From positions 806,001 to 870,000 of the forward strand of contig NZ_CP017006.1 of the NCBI RefSeq assembly GCF_001719125.1: a DNA stretch of 64,000 bases. The letters run 5' to 3'. The stretch's first letter is position 1. Each line of letters starts with the position of its first letter. Shown here in pieces: positions 34,478 through 47,251 of this stretch. Both the position numbers and the translations under genes were made by a program. The notes beneath the pieces were generated by a model that was not told where the DNA came from, did not search any database, and saw only the letters and a list, made by a program, of their open reading frames with translations. This DNA comes from Sulfolobus sp. A20 (GTDB taxonomy: Archaea; Thermoproteota; Thermoprotei_A; Sulfolobales; Sulfolobaceae).

Positions 34478-35836
34478 CTATTTACTTTCAAATGTAGAAA
34501 TTACGCCTTTAGCATAATTTATTGCCCTGTCTATTAATTTATCATAACTACCAAGATATTTATAAACATCAAGAATGTTCTTTAATTCATCATTAGAGAA
34601 GTAACTACTAATTATCTGATCCTCTAAACAAACTTCTAATAAAGATTTTCCAGTTTGTTTTACCTTTTCCGTTAATTTACTTACATATCTATGTGCTTCA
34701 TGTCTATTCATACCCTTAAGCGTTAGATTAATCATTAAACTTTCTGCCATAATTTGTCCATTAGTTATACCTAAATTTCTTCTAATATTTTCTATATTTA
34801 TTTTTAATGAATTTAGAAGACTTAACATACTATCTAAGATCTCATCAACTATTAGGAACTGATGAGAAATGATAATTCTTTCAGATGAACTGTTTGTTAG
34901 ATCTCTTTCGTGCCATAGTGGTATATTTTCAAGTTCGGCCATCACGAAAGATCTAGCTACCTTAGCCAATCCACTTATCTTTTCTGATGTAACAGGATTT
35001 TCCTTCTGTGGCATAGTGCTACTTCCTACTCTTCCTTCTACGCCTTCTGCTAACTCATTTATTTCTGGTCTCATTAATTCTCTAACCTCTAGAGCAAATC
35101 TATCAGATTGAGAGGCTAGTATGGCTAAGACGCTTATTAACTCGGCAAATCCATCTCTAGGAGCTATTTGAGTGGAAATTTCATGGGGAGATAGTTTCAG
35201 ATATTCCATAACATACTTCTCTACTTCCAACCCCTTTTCTCCCCATGCTGCCATAGTCCCTACTGCGCCGGACATTTTACCTTTTATAACTCTTTTTCTA
35301 ACTTCAATTAGTCTCTCTAAGGATCTAGAGAATTCGTAAACATAGTTCCCGAATTTAAACCCTAATGTTATAGGAACAGCATGTTGTCCATGAGTTCTGC
35401 CTACCATTACTGTATCCTTATACTTCTTCGATAGTTCGATAAGTATTTCTATGATCTTTATCAGTTTTTTCTGTAAAATTTCTATTGCATCTCTGAATAT
35501 TAATGCGTATGCTGTGTCAACTATATCATAGCTTGTTGCTCCAAAATGTACAAATCTACCAGCATCACTACTTCTTTCAGCTAGTAATGTTACCATAGCC
35601 ATTACATCGTGTCCTATTTTATTCTCTAGGTCATCTACTTCTTCTGGTTTTATGGTATACGAAACCTCTTCCACCTTTTTTATATCATCTTCCTTAGCTA
35701 ATCCAATTTTGTTTAAAGCTTTCAACAAGGCTATTTCTACTAAGACCCTCTTTCTCAATACTCCTTCTTTTGAAAATAAGCTTCTCATCTCTTTGCTTCC
35801 ATATCTCCAGTCAAGTGGACATACAATGTCTTCCAT
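34478..35836 (-). CDS. purB: Adenylosuccinate lyase
   Basis: 452 aa fumarase-superfamily enzyme acting twice in purine synthesis (SAICAR to AICAR, adenylosuccinate to AMP). Signature [20 protein letters not shown], with [20 protein letters not shown] and [15 protein letters not shown]. Divergent from the purP pair across a short shared promoter region. Confidence 0.97.
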   Translation of the reverse strand: MEDIVCPLDWRYGSKEMRSLFSKEGVLRKRVLVEIALLKALNKIGLAKEDDIKKVEEVSYTIKPEEVDDLENKIGHDVMAMVTLLAERSSDAGRFVHFGATSYDIVDTAYALIFRDAIEILQKKLIKIIEILIELSKKYKDTVMVGRTHGQHAVPITLGFKFGNYVYEFSRSLERLIEVRKRVIKGKMSGAVGTMAAWGEKGLEVEKYVMEYLKLSPHEISTQIAPRDGFAELISVLAILASQSDRFALEVRELMRPEINELAEGVEGRVGSSTMPQKENPVTSEKISGLAKVARSFVMAELENIPLWHERDLTNSSSERIIISHQFLIVDEILDSMLSLLNSLKINIENIRRNLGITNGQIMAESLMINLTLKGMNRHEAHRYVSKLTEKVKQTGKSLLEVCLEDQIISSYFSNDELKNILDVYKYLGSYDKLIDRAINYAKGVISTFESK

Positions 35837-35892
35837 CTTGATATTAGAACAAAGTTTTAATGCTTATTAATCTATGGTAATATTTTCAAATA

Positions 35893-36906
35893 ATGATCAT
35901 ACAGACAATTGGTAGCCACTCGTCTTTACAAATACTTCACGGAGCGAAAAAAGAAGGATTTAAGACAGCTGTTGTTACAGACTATGTAAGGAAGAAATTT
36001 TATGAAAATTTTTACTTCATTGATAGTATATTAGGTTATGAAAATCTTGATAAAGCTATAACACAAATCAATAGTCTAGGTAGGGACAGTATATTAGTCC
36101 CTCACGGTAGCTTGGTAGAATATTTAGGTAAGGAAAGGGTAAGTAAGATAGATGTGAAAATTTTTGGAAACAAAAATATATTTGATTGGGAAGCTAATCA
36201 AAAAAAGAAGATGAAATTATTAGAAAAATCAAATATAAAAATTCCTCAAATTTTCGATAATCCAGAGGAGGTTGATAGGTTAGTTATTGTAAAACTCAAT
36301 GGTGCTAAAGGTGGTAAAGGTTACTTCTTAGCTAAAAATAAGAATGAAGTTAAAGATGGGATAAGAAAACTAAAGGAAAAGAAGATGATTAACGATGAAG
36401 AGAAAGATTTAATAATTCAAGAATATGTAGTAGGAGTTCCTATGTATTTTCAATTCTTCTATAGTCCAATTTTAAATAGAACTGAGGTATTTGGAATAGA
36501 CATAAGGTATGAGACCAATATCGATGGATTAAGAAGATTACCGCATTACTACTTAGGCGATAATCTTGAGCCTACTTTTGTGGTAGTAGGTAATATTCCA
36601 GCTGTGGCTAGAGAAAGCTTGCTACCTGTCGCCTTAGACTATGCCAATAATTTCGTTAACACTACTAAGGAGTTAGTTCCCCCGGGCATGATAGGACCAT
36701 TTTGCCTAGAATCAATAGTAACTGACAGTATGGATATAGTAGTTTTCGAGTTCTCTGGCAGAATAGTAGCTGGGACTAACTTATATGTGCATGGAAGTCC
36801 ATACAGTTGGCTCTACTGGGATGAACCTATGAGCATGGGAAGAAGGATAGCTAGAGAGGTAAAACTAGCAATAGATAAGGATAAATTAGAGTTGGTGACA
36901 ACATAA
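35893..36906 (+). CDS. purP: PurP family ATP-grasp ligase (FAICAR synthetase), copy 1
   Basis: 337 aa. PurP makes FAICAR from AICAR, formate and ATP in archaea lacking PurH. Family features are [23 protein letters not shown]-grasp segment [37 protein letters not shown], and [20 protein letters not shown]. The following gene is a paralogue that starts immediately after the stop. Confidence 0.92.
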   Translation: MIIQTIGSHSSLQILHGAKKEGFKTAVVTDYVRKKFYENFYFIDSILGYENLDKAITQINSLGRDSILVPHGSLVEYLGKERVSKIDVKIFGNKNIFDWEANQKKKMKLLEKSNIKIPQIFDNPEEVDRLVIVKLNGAKGGKGYFLAKNKNEVKDGIRKLKEKKMINDEEKDLIIQEYVVGVPMYFQFFYSPILNRTEVFGIDIRYETNIDGLRRLPHYYLGDNLEPTFVVVGNIPAVARESLLPVALDYANNFVNTTKELVPPGMIGPFCLESIVTDSMDIVVFEFSGRIVAGTNLYVHGSPYSWLYWDEPMSMGRRIAREVKLAIDKDKLELVTT

Positions 36907-37950
36907 ATGAAAATAGCAGCCTTAGCTAGTCATTCTGCCTTGGATGTTTTTGACGGAGCTAAAGATGAAGGTTTTGAAACTATAGCATTATGCAAAAAGG
37001 GGAGAGAAAGGCCTTATGTAGAATTTAAGGCAATAGTTGATAGGTATATTCTTTTGAATGATTTTAAGGAAATTACCTCAGATTCTGTTCAAGATGAGTT
37101 AACCAAAAATAATGTGATCTTAGTTCCAAACCGAAGTTTAGCGGTATATTTAGGGTATGATTCTCTGGAGAATATGAGAGTAAGATTTTTCGGAAATAGG
37201 CTAATGCTTAGATGGGAGGAGAGAACGGGAGAGAAGAATTACTATAAGTTGTTGGAAGCTGCGAAAATACCTTTCCCCAAATTGCTCAAGCCAAATGAAA
37301 TTGATAGACCAGTAATAGTTAAATTACCTGAAGCTAAACGTAAAGTTGAAAGAGGGTTCTTCTTTGCTGTAAGTAAAGATGATTTTGATAATAAAATTAA
37401 TAATCTTATTAAAAACGGAATTATTGATGATGAAGCATTAAAGAGTATGGTAGTTGAAGAGTTCATATTTGGAGCACACTTTAACTTAAATTATTTCTAT
37501 AGCCCAATTTTTAACAGATTAGAGTTAATTAGCATAGATAGGAGAATACAAAGTGATTGGGATGGATTATATAGATTACCTGCTGATATACAGCTTAAGT
37601 TAAATAAGATACCCAGGCTTATAGAAGTCGGACATGAACCGGTAACTATTAGGGAGAGCTTATTGGAAAAAGTTTTTGAAATAGGTTATAATTTCGTAGA
37701 AGCTAGTGCAAAGCTTCAACCTCCAGGGATAATAGGACCATTTACCTTACAAGTAATGGTTACACCAGATTTAGATTTAGTAGTATACGATGTAGCTCCA
37801 AGAATAGGGGGCGGGACTAACGTATACATGGGTATAGGAAGTCAATACTCTAAGTTCTATTTTGGAAAACCTATAAGTTTAGGAAGAAGAATAGCAATAG
37901 AAATTAAATACGCTATCATAAATAATGAATTAGCCAGAGTAACGAGTTAA
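36907..37950 (+). CDS. purP: PurP family ATP-grasp ligase, copy 2
   Basis: 347 aa, collinear with copy 1 ([80 protein letters not shown]). The glycine-rich ATP loop GAKGGKGY of copy 1 is replaced by [10 protein letters not shown], so the two copies probably differ in activity. Transcribed directly after copy 1 with no spacer. Confidence 0.88.
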   Translation: MKIAALASHSALDVFDGAKDEGFETIALCKKGRERPYVEFKAIVDRYILLNDFKEITSDSVQDELTKNNVILVPNRSLAVYLGYDSLENMRVRFFGNRLMLRWEERTGEKNYYKLLEAAKIPFPKLLKPNEIDRPVIVKLPEAKRKVERGFFFAVSKDDFDNKINNLIKNGIIDDEALKSMVVEEFIFGAHFNLNYFYSPIFNRLELISIDRRIQSDWDGLYRLPADIQLKLNKIPRLIEVGHEPVTIRESLLEKVFEIGYNFVEASAKLQPPGIIGPFTLQVMVTPDLDLVVYDVAPRIGGGTNVYMGIGSQYSKFYFGKPISLGRRIAIEIKYAIINNELARVTS

Positions 37951-38077
37951 TTATTATCATTATTTTTTAATAACAATAAAGCTTATAAGAAGGATGTAAA
38001 AGGGACAATTAGTAATGATAAATTATAGGTCATAATCTTTATATATGCCGGAATAGAGGTAGACAAAACGGTGTTTA

Positions 38078-39085
38078 ATGCTAACTCTGATAGTAGGAGG
38101 ATTTTTTGGAGACGAAGGTAAAGGAAAAATAGCTGGATACTTAGGTCTTAAAGATAAGCCAAAACTAAGTATAAGGACTGGATCAATAAATGCTGGACAT
38201 ACTGTCAATTATCAGAACAAAAATTGGAAATTAAGAATTATTCCATCTGCGTTTATAAATGATACAACAGAACTAGGTCTAGCACCTGGAGCTTTAACCT
38301 CATTAGAGGTACTTTTAAATGAAATACAACAGACCAACACATATAACCGATTATATATAGATCCTCATGTAGGAATTATAACTGAGGATGAGATACGAGA
38401 GGAGAGAAATGATGAATATCTAATGAAAGTAATAGGAAGTACTGGACAAGGTGTAGGGTACGGGGAAAGTAAGAGAATTCTTAGAAAATTAAAATTAGCT
38501 AGAGATTACACTCAACTTGAGAAATTCTTATGTAACGTTCCAGATAGAACTATTGAATACTTACAAAGAGGAGAAAAAATTTTAGTAGAAGGCACACAGG
38601 GACATTACTTAAGTTTATATCATGGAGAGTATCCTTATGTTACTAGCAGAAACACTACTGCATCAGGCATATTAAGTGAAGTGGGTATTGGACCTAAATA
38701 TGTAGACGAAATAATAATAGTTTTTAAAAGTTATGTGACAAGAGTTGGCGGAGGACCATTAGAAGGTGAAATTAGTCAAGAAGAAGCTAAGCGAATGGGT
38801 CTAGTAGAGTATGGAACTGTAACAGGAAGGATGAGAAGAGTAGCTAAATTCAATATAAAAATGGCTAAAGAGGCAATCAAAATAAATTCTGCTACACAAA
38901 TAGCTATAACTAAACTTGACGCGCTATATCCTGAAGCTCATAGAGTTAAAGAATATGAGAAATTGCCACTTGAAGCTAGAAGATGGCTAGATGAGATTCA
39001 AGAACAACTAAAAATTCCAATTACGCTTATCGGCACTGGAGAGGACGTAATGGATACGATAGATTTAAGAGGTGAGACTATATGA
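38078..39085 (+). CDS. purA: Adenylosuccinate synthetase
   Basis: 335 aa, the short archaeal version. GTP-binding P-loop [17 protein letters not shown], then AGHTVNYQ and [20 protein letters not shown]. Converts IMP to adenylosuccinate, the substrate of PurB encoded in the same neighbourhood. The stop overlaps the flavoprotein gene by four bases. Confidence 0.95.
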   Translation: MLTLIVGGFFGDEGKGKIAGYLGLKDKPKLSIRTGSINAGHTVNYQNKNWKLRIIPSAFINDTTELGLAPGALTSLEVLLNEIQQTNTYNRLYIDPHVGIITEDEIREERNDEYLMKVIGSTGQGVGYGESKRILRKLKLARDYTQLEKFLCNVPDRTIEYLQRGEKILVEGTQGHYLSLYHGEYPYVTSRNTTASGILSEVGIGPKYVDEIIIVFKSYVTRVGGGPLEGEISQEEAKRMGLVEYGTVTGRMRRVAKFNIKMAKEAIKINSATQIAITKLDALYPEAHRVKEYEKLPLEARRWLDEIQEQLKIPITLIGTGEDVMDTIDLRGETI

Positions 39086-40494
39086 GTACGTATGACGTAG
39101 TAATTATTGGAGGTGGCCCTGCTGGATTATTTGCTGCTTATGAGCTTGCTAACCTTGCTGGAGATAAGGTTTCAAACTATAAAATATTATTGTTAGACAA
39201 GGGGGTAAGGGCTACTAAAAGATATTGTCCATTACTATCGCCCAAGGAAAAATGCACATTCTGTAACCCATGCCATATTATGTATGGTTTCGGTGGTGCA
39301 GGGACTTATAGTAGTGGTATAATTAACTTAAGGCCAGATATAGGCGGAGAGTTGCATGAATTAATAAGAAGTTGGGATAGAGCTCAACAATTGATAGATT
39401 ATGTAGATCAGATATTTTTAAAATTTGGTGCACCTAAAGATAGAATTTTTGAACCAAATATGGAAAAAGTAAGAGAGATTCAGAGAAGGTCAGCCAAGGT
39501 AGGAGCTGAATTTGTGCCTATTAGACAGAGGCACATGGGGACGGATAAAACGCCGATGATAATAGAAAATATAACCAATTATGTAGAGAAAAAGGGAGTA
39601 AAAATAGGAGAGCTTACTGAGGTCATCGAGATAGATAAAATTGGAAATCAGTTTATTCTTAAAACTAATAAACAGGAAGAGATAACTAGTAAAATAGTAT
39701 TGTTAGCCCCTGGTAGAGCTGGTGCAAGATGGTTTTATGAGCAGGCAAAGAAGCTAGGAGTAGATACCGTACCCGGACCATTGGATATAGGAGTAAGAGT
39801 AGAAGTTGAAGCATTTGTATTTGACGAACTAACCGAGGCTGTTTGGGATCCTAAGGTTATACTTTACTCCAAGAAGTATGATGATAAAGTTAGAACATTC
39901 TGCGTAAATCCTAGAGGGTATATAATGAAGGAGGTTTATGATGATGGAACTATAGGAGTCAATGGTGAGACCTACGTCGATAAAAAGAGTAGTAATACGA
40001 ATTTTGCATTCCTAACTACAATTAAGTTATCAGATCCATTAGAAGATACTATAGAATACGGGAAGAGTATAGCTAGGTTAATGACGAGGTTAGGCGGAGG
40101 AAGGCCTATATTGCAAAGATTATCAGATTTCGAGAAAGGAAGAAGAAGTACTTGGGATAGAATAAATAGGTCTACAGTAAAACCAACTTTAAGGGACGTT
40201 ACACCGGGTGATATAAGTATGGGATTGCCATACAGAGTTGTAGATAATTTGATAGATGGCTTAGAGAGATTAGATAATATAGCCCCGGGTATTTACTCCT
40301 CAAATACTCTTCTGTATGCTCCTGAAATAAAGTACTATAGTGTAAAAGCTGTTGTCGACAGTAACATGGAAACTGTCGTAGATAACTTATTCGTAGCTGG
40401 TGATGGTGCAGGGTTATCAAGGGGAATTAATGTGGCAGCAGCTACTGGAATATTAGCAGCTAGAGGGGTATCAATAAAACTAGGATTAGATTAA
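39082..40494 (+). CDS. FAD-dependent dehydrogenase of COG2509 type
   Basis: 470 aa. N-terminal Rossmann motif [20 protein letters not shown]-terminal FAD motif [21 protein letters not shown] cysteine cluster [20 protein letters not shown] after the first domain could bind an Fe-S cluster or metal. Widely conserved in archaea and bacteria but of unknown substrate. Translationally coupled to purA. Confidence 0.82.
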   Translation: MSTYDVVIIGGGPAGLFAAYELANLAGDKVSNYKILLLDKGVRATKRYCPLLSPKEKCTFCNPCHIMYGFGGAGTYSSGIINLRPDIGGELHELIRSWDRAQQLIDYVDQIFLKFGAPKDRIFEPNMEKVREIQRRSAKVGAEFVPIRQRHMGTDKTPMIIENITNYVEKKGVKIGELTEVIEIDKIGNQFILKTNKQEEITSKIVLLAPGRAGARWFYEQAKKLGVDTVPGPLDIGVRVEVEAFVFDELTEAVWDPKVILYSKKYDDKVRTFCVNPRGYIMKEVYDDGTIGVNGETYVDKKSSNTNFAFLTTIKLSDPLEDTIEYGKSIARLMTRLGGGRPILQRLSDFEKGRRSTWDRINRSTVKPTLRDVTPGDISMGLPYRVVDNLIDGLERLDNIAPGIYSSNTLLYAPEIKYYSVKAVVDSNMETVVDNLFVAGDGAGLSRGINVAAATGILAARGVSIKLGLD

Positions 40495-40527
40495 TATATT
40501 TTAGTTACCCTAAATATATTGATTAAA

Positions 40528-41502
40528 ATGAATCTCAGCCATACTGATAAACTAATTTTAATGGAACTTCAATATAATTTTCCGTTTGACTCTCAGCCAT
40601 TTAAGACTATAGCTGATAAATTTTCGATCAGCGAAGAGGAGCTACTGGAAAGAGTCAAGATTATGGTTGAAAATGGAATAATAAAAAGGGTAGGAATGTA
40701 TGTTAGTTTTAGAGCTAAGGGGATGGATGGAGCATTAATTGGAGCTAATGTACCGTTAGAAAACGTAGAGAAGTTTAGAAAAATTGCGTTAAGTATTAGG
40801 GAACTTACGCATAACTTTGTGAGAAATCATCCTAGGTATAATATATGGTTTGTGTTAAAGGCTGAAAATAGATCTACACTTAACGAGAAAATTAAAGATT
40901 TATTAAGTAAAGTTAATTCTGATGATTATGTAATATTATATTCTAAAAAAACATTAAAATTAAGTGTAAAATACGATATAATAAGAGGTGTTTCTTGGAG
41001 TGAGAATAGCATGAGAACTTTAATTGAAAACGTGCCAACAGCTGATGAACTAGGAGTAAATAAGGAGCTATTGAAGGATCTTTCATATCCCCTTAAGCTT
41101 ACTAACAGACCTTTCAAAGAAATAGGAGAAAAATATAACATGGGAGAAGATGAGATAGTTGACTTAATTAAAGAATTATATGAGAAAAATGTAATTAAAG
41201 ATTATGGAGCTACATTAAATGGGGAAAAGGTAGGAATAATAGAAAACGGTATGGTTTTACTTGATAATGACAATCCAGAAGATGCTTGCAAAAAAGTTGC
41301 TTTAAACGTTAGGGAAGCTACACATGTTGTTCTAAGAGAATCAGATAAAGAGAACTGGAGATTTCTGTGTTATAGTATGATACATGCTACTAACAAGAAT
41401 ATTATTAAAAATGTAGCAAAAGAAATAGTTAAGGAAACTAATTCGAAGAGTTATATGATATTGTTTAGCTTAGAGAATTTAAAGCCTGGTATAGTTATTT
41501 AG
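40528..41502 (+). CDS. Fused siroheme decarboxylase (AhbA-AhbB type), Lrp/AsnC-like
   Basis: 324 aa from ATG 40528. Two similar halves, each an HTH plus AsnC-type domain: residues about 1-155 ([40 protein letters not shown]) and 165-324 ([40 protein letters not shown]). QYNFPxxxxPFxxIA and VKR.G are features of AhbA/AhbB, which decarboxylate siroheme to didecarboxysiroheme on the alternative heme route. A regulatory role cannot be excluded. The 3' end overlaps pheA. Confidence 0.78.
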   Translation: MNLSHTDKLILMELQYNFPFDSQPFKTIADKFSISEEELLERVKIMVENGIIKRVGMYVSFRAKGMDGALIGANVPLENVEKFRKIALSIRELTHNFVRNHPRYNIWFVLKAENRSTLNEKIKDLLSKVNSDDYVILYSKKTLKLSVKYDIIRGVSWSENSMRTLIENVPTADELGVNKELLKDLSYPLKLTNRPFKEIGEKYNMGEDEIVDLIKELYEKNVIKDYGATLNGEKVGIIENGMVLLDNDNPEDACKKVALNVREATHVVLRESDKENWRFLCYSMIHATNKNIIKNVAKEIVKETNSKSYMILFSLENLKPGIVI

Positions 41503-42300
41503 CTTATTGTAAGACCCCTTTATTTTAATTAGTTCAGTTACTTCTTTTAGCTTATTTAAAAACTGACTATCACCAAGCGATCCTTCATACTCTAAGTAGA
41601 AGTAATATTGCCATGGGATAGATTTTAGAGGTCTAGAGTATATCATCGTTATATTTATATTATACTCATAAAATACTTGAAGAACCCTATAAAGAGCTCC
41701 AGGCTTATGAGAAACTGTAAATAGTATCATGGATTTATTACCACTTATTCTCATCTCCTTCGATATCACTATAAACCTAGTATAGTTATTATCAGAACTT
41801 AGTGAATCTGCAAGCACGTTTAAATTGTATAAATTAGCAGCAAAAGGTGAACAAATTGAGGCAGAATTAGAGTCATTAGATGCAAGTAAAGCGGCTTTAG
41901 AAGTACTCTCAACTGGTATATAATCTTTAAATCCTAATGCTTCTAACTTATCCTTGACTTCATTAAAGGCATGAGGATGAGAGTATATCTTTTTAATTTT
42001 ATCTAAATTTTCCGCTTTAGAGGCTAACACTAATTTTATTTTTTTCTCTAATTCACCTATCACGTAGATATTATCATAATTAAATAAGTTATCTAATGTT
42101 TCATTTACTGGACCTTCTAAACTATTTTCTATTGGGACTACGCCTATTTTGTCATTACTTTGGCTAATTTTTTTAAAGATGTATGAAACTGATTGCTCAC
42201 TTATTAACTCTGCTTTTATTAGATTGGCAACTACACTCGCTGCCTCATGTGAAAAACTGCCTAATGGACCTAAATAATAAATTCCATTTGGATCTACCAA
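41479..42300 (-). CDS. pheA: Prephenate dehydratase with ACT domain
   Basis: 273 aa from TTG 42300, preceded by GAGGAG. Makes phenylpyruvate for phenylalanine synthesis. N-terminal [16 protein letters not shown], catalytic-type segment [20 protein letters not shown], then the regulatory ACT domain beginning [20 protein letters not shown] with the ESRP-like motif changed to [10 protein letters not shown]. Convergent with the siroheme decarboxylase gene (24-base overlap). Confidence 0.93.
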   Translation of the reverse strand: MVDPNGIYYLGPLGSFSHEAASVVANLIKAELISEQSVSYIFKKISQSNDKIGVVPIENSLEGPVNETLDNLFNYDNIYVIGELEKKIKLVLASKAENLDKIKKIYSHPHAFNEVKDKLEALGFKDYIPVESTSKAALLASNDSNSASICSPFAANLYNLNVLADSLSSDNNYTRFIVISKEMRISGNKSMILFTVSHKPGALYRVLQVFYEYNINITMIYSRPLKSIPWQYYFYLEYEGSLGDSQFLNKLKEVTELIKIKGSYNKLNNYTRL

Positions 42301-42327
42301 TATTATTCTCCTCGACCATTAAATAAA

Positions 42328-43545
42328 TTATTCTACTATTTTTACATCAATACCATCATTTATCAAATCATGTATAAATATACTAAGCGATTCCGATGAC
42401 TGAAGCTCAAACGTAATATAAATTTTGGTATATCCTGGCATAACGTCGCTACTATGCCTATCATGAACTATATCTATAATATTTCCTCTAATTTTTACCA
42501 CATGTGATAATACCTTATTCAGATACCCCGGCTTATCTGGTACAATAACTCTTACTTTTACCACCCTTTTTTCTTTATATAAGAATTTTTCAGTGATAGT
42601 CGATAGCAATGATAAATCGATATTACCACCGCTTATTAATGAAACCACTTTTTTATCTAATCCATTTATCTTAACCTTACCAGAAATCAATGATGCTAAT
42701 GAAGCTGCCCCAGCACCTTCTGCTACTGTTTTACTTCTCTCTAATAGAAAAACTATAGCCTCAGCGATTTCTTCGTCATCAACTAAAACTATATCATCAA
42801 CTAATTCATCAATTATCCCAAATGTAAGCTCTGAAGGAGACTTTACGACTATCCCATCCGCAATAGAATAACTGGGCTCTATCTCAGACAATCTACCAAG
42901 CTCCTTAGAAACTTTAGCCGATGGTGATGACGATGATTGAACGCCTATTATTTTAATATTTGGAAATCTCGATTTTAATGCAATGCTTATCCCAGAAATT
43001 AAGCCTCCTCCACCTATTGGAATTACTACAATATCAGGATTTAGTTCATATAGTTCTATACCTATTGTACCTTGACCTGCTATAATATCTAAATCATCGT
43101 ATGGATGTATAAAAACCATCTTAGAACTGCTTATCAATTCTTCTGCTTTCTTCATACATTCATGCAAATATTTACCATAAAGGATAACCTCTGATCCATA
43201 GGATTTAGTAGCTCTGTATTTAGATATTGGCGCAGTTTCTGGCATGATGATAACTGACTTTATATCTAAAGTAGATGCAGCATATGCAACCCCTTGAGCA
43301 TGATTGCCAGCTGAAACCGCTATAACCCCTCTCTTCCTTTCCTCATCTTTTAAAGATAATAACTTATTAAATGCTCCTCTAACCTTAAATGATCCCGTTT
43401 TTTGTAAATTTTCCAGCTTAAGATAAACTTTAGCATTAACAATCTTGGAGAAAGTTGTTGAATAATCAAGTGGTGTCTCATGAACATAACCGGATATCTT
43501 CTCTTTAGCGCCTTTTATTTTATCAATATATTCTAAACTCTTCAT
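42328..43545 (-). CDS. ilvA: Threonine ammonia-lyase (threonine dehydratase)
   Basis: 405 aa PLP enzyme making 2-oxobutyrate for isoleucine. PLP lysine in [20 protein letters not shown], glycine loop [10 protein letters not shown], and a C-terminal ACT domain [20 protein letters not shown] for allosteric control. Same strand as pheA, 27 bases apart. Confidence 0.95.
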   Translation of the reverse strand: MKSLEYIDKIKGAKEKISGYVHETPLDYSTTFSKIVNAKVYLKLENLQKTGSFKVRGAFNKLLSLKDEERKRGVIAVSAGNHAQGVAYAASTLDIKSVIIMPETAPISKYRATKSYGSEVILYGKYLHECMKKAEELISSSKMVFIHPYDDLDIIAGQGTIGIELYELNPDIVVIPIGGGGLISGISIALKSRFPNIKIIGVQSSSSPSAKVSKELGRLSEIEPSYSIADGIVVKSPSELTFGIIDELVDDIVLVDDEEIAEAIVFLLERSKTVAEGAGAASLASLISGKVKINGLDKKVVSLISGGNIDLSLLSTITEKFLYKEKRVVKVRVIVPDKPGYLNKVLSHVVKIRGNIIDIVHDRHSSDVMPGYTKIYITFELQSSESLSIFIHDLINDGIDVKIVE

Positions 43546-43564
43546 CTGAAAAACCCTGCCCTCA

Positions 43565-44083
43565 TCACGATTCAGTGCTCGAGGACTTCTTCATAATCTC
43601 TTTAATACTACTACTTATCTTTTTAAATGTATCATCTAATGATTCTGGGATAACCTTGGTATTAGAAATTATTGGCATAAAATTAGAATCACCATTCCAT
43701 CTAGGGACTATATGCATATGTAAATGTGACTCTATTCCAGCACCAGCCACTCGACCGATGTTAAAACCTATGTTAAAACCATCCGGATTATAGGCGTTTC
43801 TTATGGCTTTAATCACAATATTCGCCAAATCGAACATATCTAAAGCTTCTTCTGAAACCATTAGCTCTATTGTAGAGATATGCCTGTACGGTGCTATCAT
43901 GACATGTGCAGTGTTATATGGAAAAGCATTTAGCATAACGAATGCATACTTTCCTCTATATACTACATAATTTCTTTCATCTTTATTCTCTTTATTAACC
44001 CTACAAAACAAACAATCTTCCTTGCTACCCTTGCTGGCTTCGGATACGTATTTCGACCTCCAAGGTGCCCATAAGACGTCCAT
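43565..44083 (-). CDS. HIT-family hydrolase
   Basis: 172 aa. Histidine triad [12 protein letters not shown] with the preceding [17 protein letters not shown]; an N-terminal zinc-type pair CLFC. The family hydrolyses dinucleoside polyphosphates or adenylylated compounds; the precise substrate is unknown. Ends 19 bases from the ilvA start. Confidence 0.92.
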   Translation of the reverse strand: MDVLWAPWRSKYVSEASKGSKEDCLFCRVNKENKDERNYVVYRGKYAFVMLNAFPYNTAHVMIAPYRHISTIELMVSEEALDMFDLANIVIKAIRNAYNPDGFNIGFNIGRVAGAGIESHLHMHIVPRWNGDSNFMPIISNTKVIPESLDDTFKKISSSIKEIMKKSSSTES

Positions 44084-44124
44084 ATGAATATGTATATATT
44101 ATTTAAGGATAAAACCTTATCTTC

Positions 44125-45099
44125 TTACTCTTCAGCATCCCTAATTCCTTCTTCAGTTAATGCAAATACAACTTCTCCTTCTGGTAAATGAGGTGCATCA
44201 ACTACTCTAGCTATTCTTCTGTTTCCTCTACTCTTCTTTAATTGTACTCTTATACCTGGCACATGATATAACGTATGGCCTCCGACTGCTACAGTAGGAT
44301 CACCATAGAACATATCTGGCCTAGCCATTACTTGGTTAGTAATAACTACTGCAATATCATATACTTCTGCCAGCCTAACTAGCTGATGAAGATGTTTGTT
44401 CATCTTTTGCTGCCTTACTGCTAAGTTTTCTCTACCAGGGTATTCTGCCCTAAAATGAGATGTAACAGAATCAACTATAATAAGCTTTATTGATGGCTCT
44501 TTGGTTACAAGCTCTTGTAAATCATCAACTATTGCGATTTGATGATCTGTATTTATTGCCCTTATGTAATATATATTGTTCATAACAGAATCTATATCTA
44601 AACCTAAAGCCTTAGCCATATTTTCTATTCTCTCCCATCTAAATGTTCCTTCAGTATCTATATATACTGCCTTACCAGAAAGACCACCTTTCTCTGGTGG
44701 AAGTTGCACATTAACACTTAATTGATGACATAACTGAGTTTTTCCAGAGCCAAATTCACCAAAGAACTCCGTCATAGTTCTAGTCTCAATGCCACCACCC
44801 AATAGACTATCTAAAGCTTGACTTCCAGTTGTAATCTTCCTTACCGTCATTCTTTCTTTCTTGACCTCTAAGGCTGTTTTAAATCTGATATCTAAAGCAT
44901 CCCTTGCTTCCTTAATAATCCTCTGAGCAGTGGATAACGGTATGCCAGCAGCAACACTTAGATCTTGAGGTGATGCCACAGCTAAGGCTTCGAGTGAAGA
45001 GTATCCTGCCTCCGTAAGCTTATTAATTATAGTTTGGCTTATTCCAGGTAGCTCTTCTATACTTTTTATTGGTTTTTTCTGCTGTACTTCGTTTGCCAT
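44125..45099 (-). CDS. radA: DNA repair and recombination protein RadA
   Basis: 324 aa from ATG 45099, preceded by AGGTGGT. The longer open frame adds 28 unsupported residues overlapping the upstream gene. Helix-hairpin-helix N-terminal domain ([20 protein letters not shown]), Walker [11 protein letters not shown], Walker [16 protein letters not shown]2-type loop [20 protein letters not shown]. Archaeal Rad51/RecA orthologue. Confidence 0.97.
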   Translation of the reverse strand: MANEVQQKKPIKSIEELPGISQTIINKLTEAGYSSLEALAVASPQDLSVAAGIPLSTAQRIIKEARDALDIRFKTALEVKKERMTVRKITTGSQALDSLLGGGIETRTMTEFFGEFGSGKTQLCHQLSVNVQLPPEKGGLSGKAVYIDTEGTFRWERIENMAKALGLDIDSVMNNIYYIRAINTDHQIAIVDDLQELVTKEPSIKLIIVDSVTSHFRAEYPGRENLAVRQQKMNKHLHQLVRLAEVYDIAVVITNQVMARPDMFYGDPTVAVGGHTLYHVPGIRVQLKKSRGNRRIARVVDAPHLPEGEVVFALTEEGIRDAEE

Positions 45100-45158
45100 T
45101 ATACCACCTAATAATATTCTTGAGCTAAAACAATAAATCTGTACTCTATTTTTTATAT

Positions 45159-45701
45159 TTATCCACCCTTCCTTAAATACCATCCTATATCTTTTGTTGG
45201 TATTACCTCACTCTTTCCATTACTTAGTCTGACTACCTTAGAATATGCTATAAAATTGTCTAAATTATCAGAAATTATAGCATATCTATAGGGAAATCTT
45301 CTGTCAATTATCACACTTTTCCCATAAGTTATCTTATATAATATTCGTTCATCATTTATTATTATTTTATTTGAACATATATTAACTAGATATTTCCCAA
45401 AAGCTATCGTTGGACTTACCTTAGACTTATCACGATAAATGACTATAGGAACACCTATAGAATATGGGAAGAAACCTAAATTTGATAAATCATTTATGAA
45501 ATTCGATACTTTTTTAATATCATCTCTAATCATAAATACTTGATTAAACTTTTCCTTTAATACAAAAAAAGTTTTATTAACAACAAAATCATCCAAATGA
45601 TTCAAACAATTATACTTATCAAATATCTGAAATAATATCTGTCTAATATCCTCGTAATTTAAAATATCGAAACTAGTTTTTACTCTTTTTCCAGCAGACA
45701 T
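45159..45701 (-). CDS. Nip7-like pre-PUA/PUA protein
   Basis: 180 aa from ATG 45701 ([11 protein letters not shown]), overlapping the 3' end of the methyltransferase gene. The C-terminal ~75 residues look like a PUA domain ([20 protein letters not shown]...[15 protein letters not shown]). The N-terminal part resembles the alpha/beta pre-PUA domain of Nip7-type ribosome biogenesis factors. The assignment is from overall pattern and the RNA-methyltransferase neighbour. Confidence 0.6.
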   Translation of the reverse strand: MSAGKRVKTSFDILNYEDIRQILFQIFDKYNCLNHLDDFVVNKTFFVLKEKFNQVFMIRDDIKKVSNFINDLSNLGFFPYSIGVPIVIYRDKSKVSPTIAFGKYLVNICSNKIIINDERILYKITYGKSVIIDRRFPYRYAIISDNLDNFIAYSKVVRLSNGKSEVIPTKDIGWYLRKGG

Positions 45702-46696
45702 ACAAAAAATCCCTCTGTTCCATGTATATGAGGGAAAAACCTCAGACAATGTTTTAAGCTCTCATTGAACTTAACATTACCATATTCTATGTAGCCGTTA
45801 GAAGCTGGAAAGTTAGTAATTTTAACTACCTTTAATCCTAACTGATCAACTGCGAAATTAACTATTAATTCATCTTCTTCAGGGGCCACACTACAAGTAG
45901 AGTACACCAGTCTTCCCTTTTCACCAAGTAAATCATAAGCAGTATTAATTAAGCCTAGCTGTAGAAGGGCAAACTCCTTCAGATCATCAACTTTAGTTTT
46001 AAACTTCCTGACTGGATCCTTTTGTATTAAACCCTCTCCGCTACAAGGAGCGTCTAATAAAATTTTGCTAAATCTTGTCTTCATTTTTACTAAATTCCTT
46101 ACATCCGTCCTGACTATTAATACATTTTCTGCCCCAAGTCTATTTATATTGCTTATCAATGATTTTACTCTATCCCTTCTTTTTTCTACAGCAACTATTA
46201 ACCCCTTATTATTCATTAGTTGTGACAGTTGAGTAGTTTTACCACCTGGTGCGGCTGCCATATCTAAAACAATGTCGCTCTCATTAGGATTTAAAACATA
46301 TGCCGGAACCATTGATGCTAAACCTTGAATATGATAAAAACCTAATAGATACTCCATAGTAGATCCTAGAGAGGGTTTTAATGGTGCCTTTAGTAACTTA
46401 TAGCCATGGTTTAACCAAGATATTTTTTCCATTACAAAGCCTTTGTTCTTCATTCTTTCCTCTAAATAATTACAATCCACTCTCAATGTATTGCATCTTA
46501 TACTTTTAATTAATGGGAAATTGCAATTATACAAATAATCTTCTACTTCTACCTTATCTCTAAACATTTTCAAATATCTTTCGACCATATAAGGGAGAAA
46601 ATCAAATCTATCGGCTAGTCTCCTAGCCTCCTCAGAAGGATTTATGATAAATACTCTCTCATATTGCTTTAAATATTCCATTTCACGATTCTTCAT
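45680..46696 (-). CDS. RNA (cytosine-C5) methyltransferase, NSUN/NOL1 family
   Basis: 338 aa. SAM-binding motif I DMAAAPGGKTTQLSQLM, motif IV DAPCSGEGLIQKDP with the first cysteine, and motif VI YSTCSVAPEEDE with the catalytic cysteine. It methylates tRNA or rRNA cytosines; the target cannot be told from sequence. Divergent from the CYTH gene, only nine bases apart, so promoters overlap the coding starts. Confidence 0.9.
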   Translation of the reverse strand: MKNREMEYLKQYERVFIINPSEEARRLADRFDFLPYMVERYLKMFRDKVEVEDYLYNCNFPLIKSIRCNTLRVDCNYLEERMKNKGFVMEKISWLNHGYKLLKAPLKPSLGSTMEYLLGFYHIQGLASMVPAYVLNPNESDIVLDMAAAPGGKTTQLSQLMNNKGLIVAVEKRRDRVKSLISNINRLGAENVLIVRTDVRNLVKMKTRFSKILLDAPCSGEGLIQKDPVRKFKTKVDDLKEFALLQLGLINTAYDLLGEKGRLVYSTCSVAPEEDELIVNFAVDQLGLKVVKITNFPASNGYIEYGNVKFNESLKHCLRFFPHIHGTEGFFVCLLEKE

Positions 46697-46705
46697 CAGA
46701 TAATA

Positions 46706-47251
46706 ATGATCGAGAAGGAAATTAAAATTGCGATTGAATTCCCTCCTCTTAATCAGTTAATGAAGCATCTATCTAAAGATTATAGCTTCTTAGGTATAGA
46801 AACACAAGAAGATATCTATTTTAACTTTATATATAGAAACTTTAAAATTACTGATGAAGCAGTCAGACTAAGAAAAATTAATGATAAAATCGAGTTAACT
46901 TATAAGGGACCTAAAATATCTTCGAGCATAAAAGCGCGTGAAGAAATAACAGTTAGGTTAGATAGTATTAATAATATAGTAGAATTCTTAAACAAATTGG
47001 GCTTATATCCAGTTATGACTGTAAAGAAAATTAGATATAACTATTCGGATGGGTCGTTCATAGTATCTTTAGATTATGTAGAAGAATTAGGCGAATTTGT
47101 GGAAATAGAGGCGAAAAACGAGGCTTTAGATGAGAGCAAAATACAGAACTATATATCCGAATTTATCAGAAAATATAACATAAAAGGAAAACCAACTACA
47201 AAATCTTACTTAGAATTGTTAATTGATAAGCATGAAAGTAATAAGACCTAG
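46706..47251 (+). CDS. CYTH-domain protein (CyaB-like)
   Basis: 181 aa. It opens with the EKEIKI signature of the CYTH tunnel fold and keeps the alternating charged strands [28 protein letters not shown] and [18 protein letters not shown]. The family includes class IV adenylate cyclases, thiamine triphosphatases and inorganic triphosphatases; a triphosphate substrate is likely. Confidence 0.85.
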   Translation: MIEKEIKIAIEFPPLNQLMKHLSKDYSFLGIETQEDIYFNFIYRNFKITDEAVRLRKINDKIELTYKGPKISSSIKAREEITVRLDSINNIVEFLNKLGLYPVMTVKKIRYNYSDGSFIVSLDYVEELGEFVEIEAKNEALDESKIQNYISEFIRKYNIKGKPTTKSYLELLIDKHESNKT

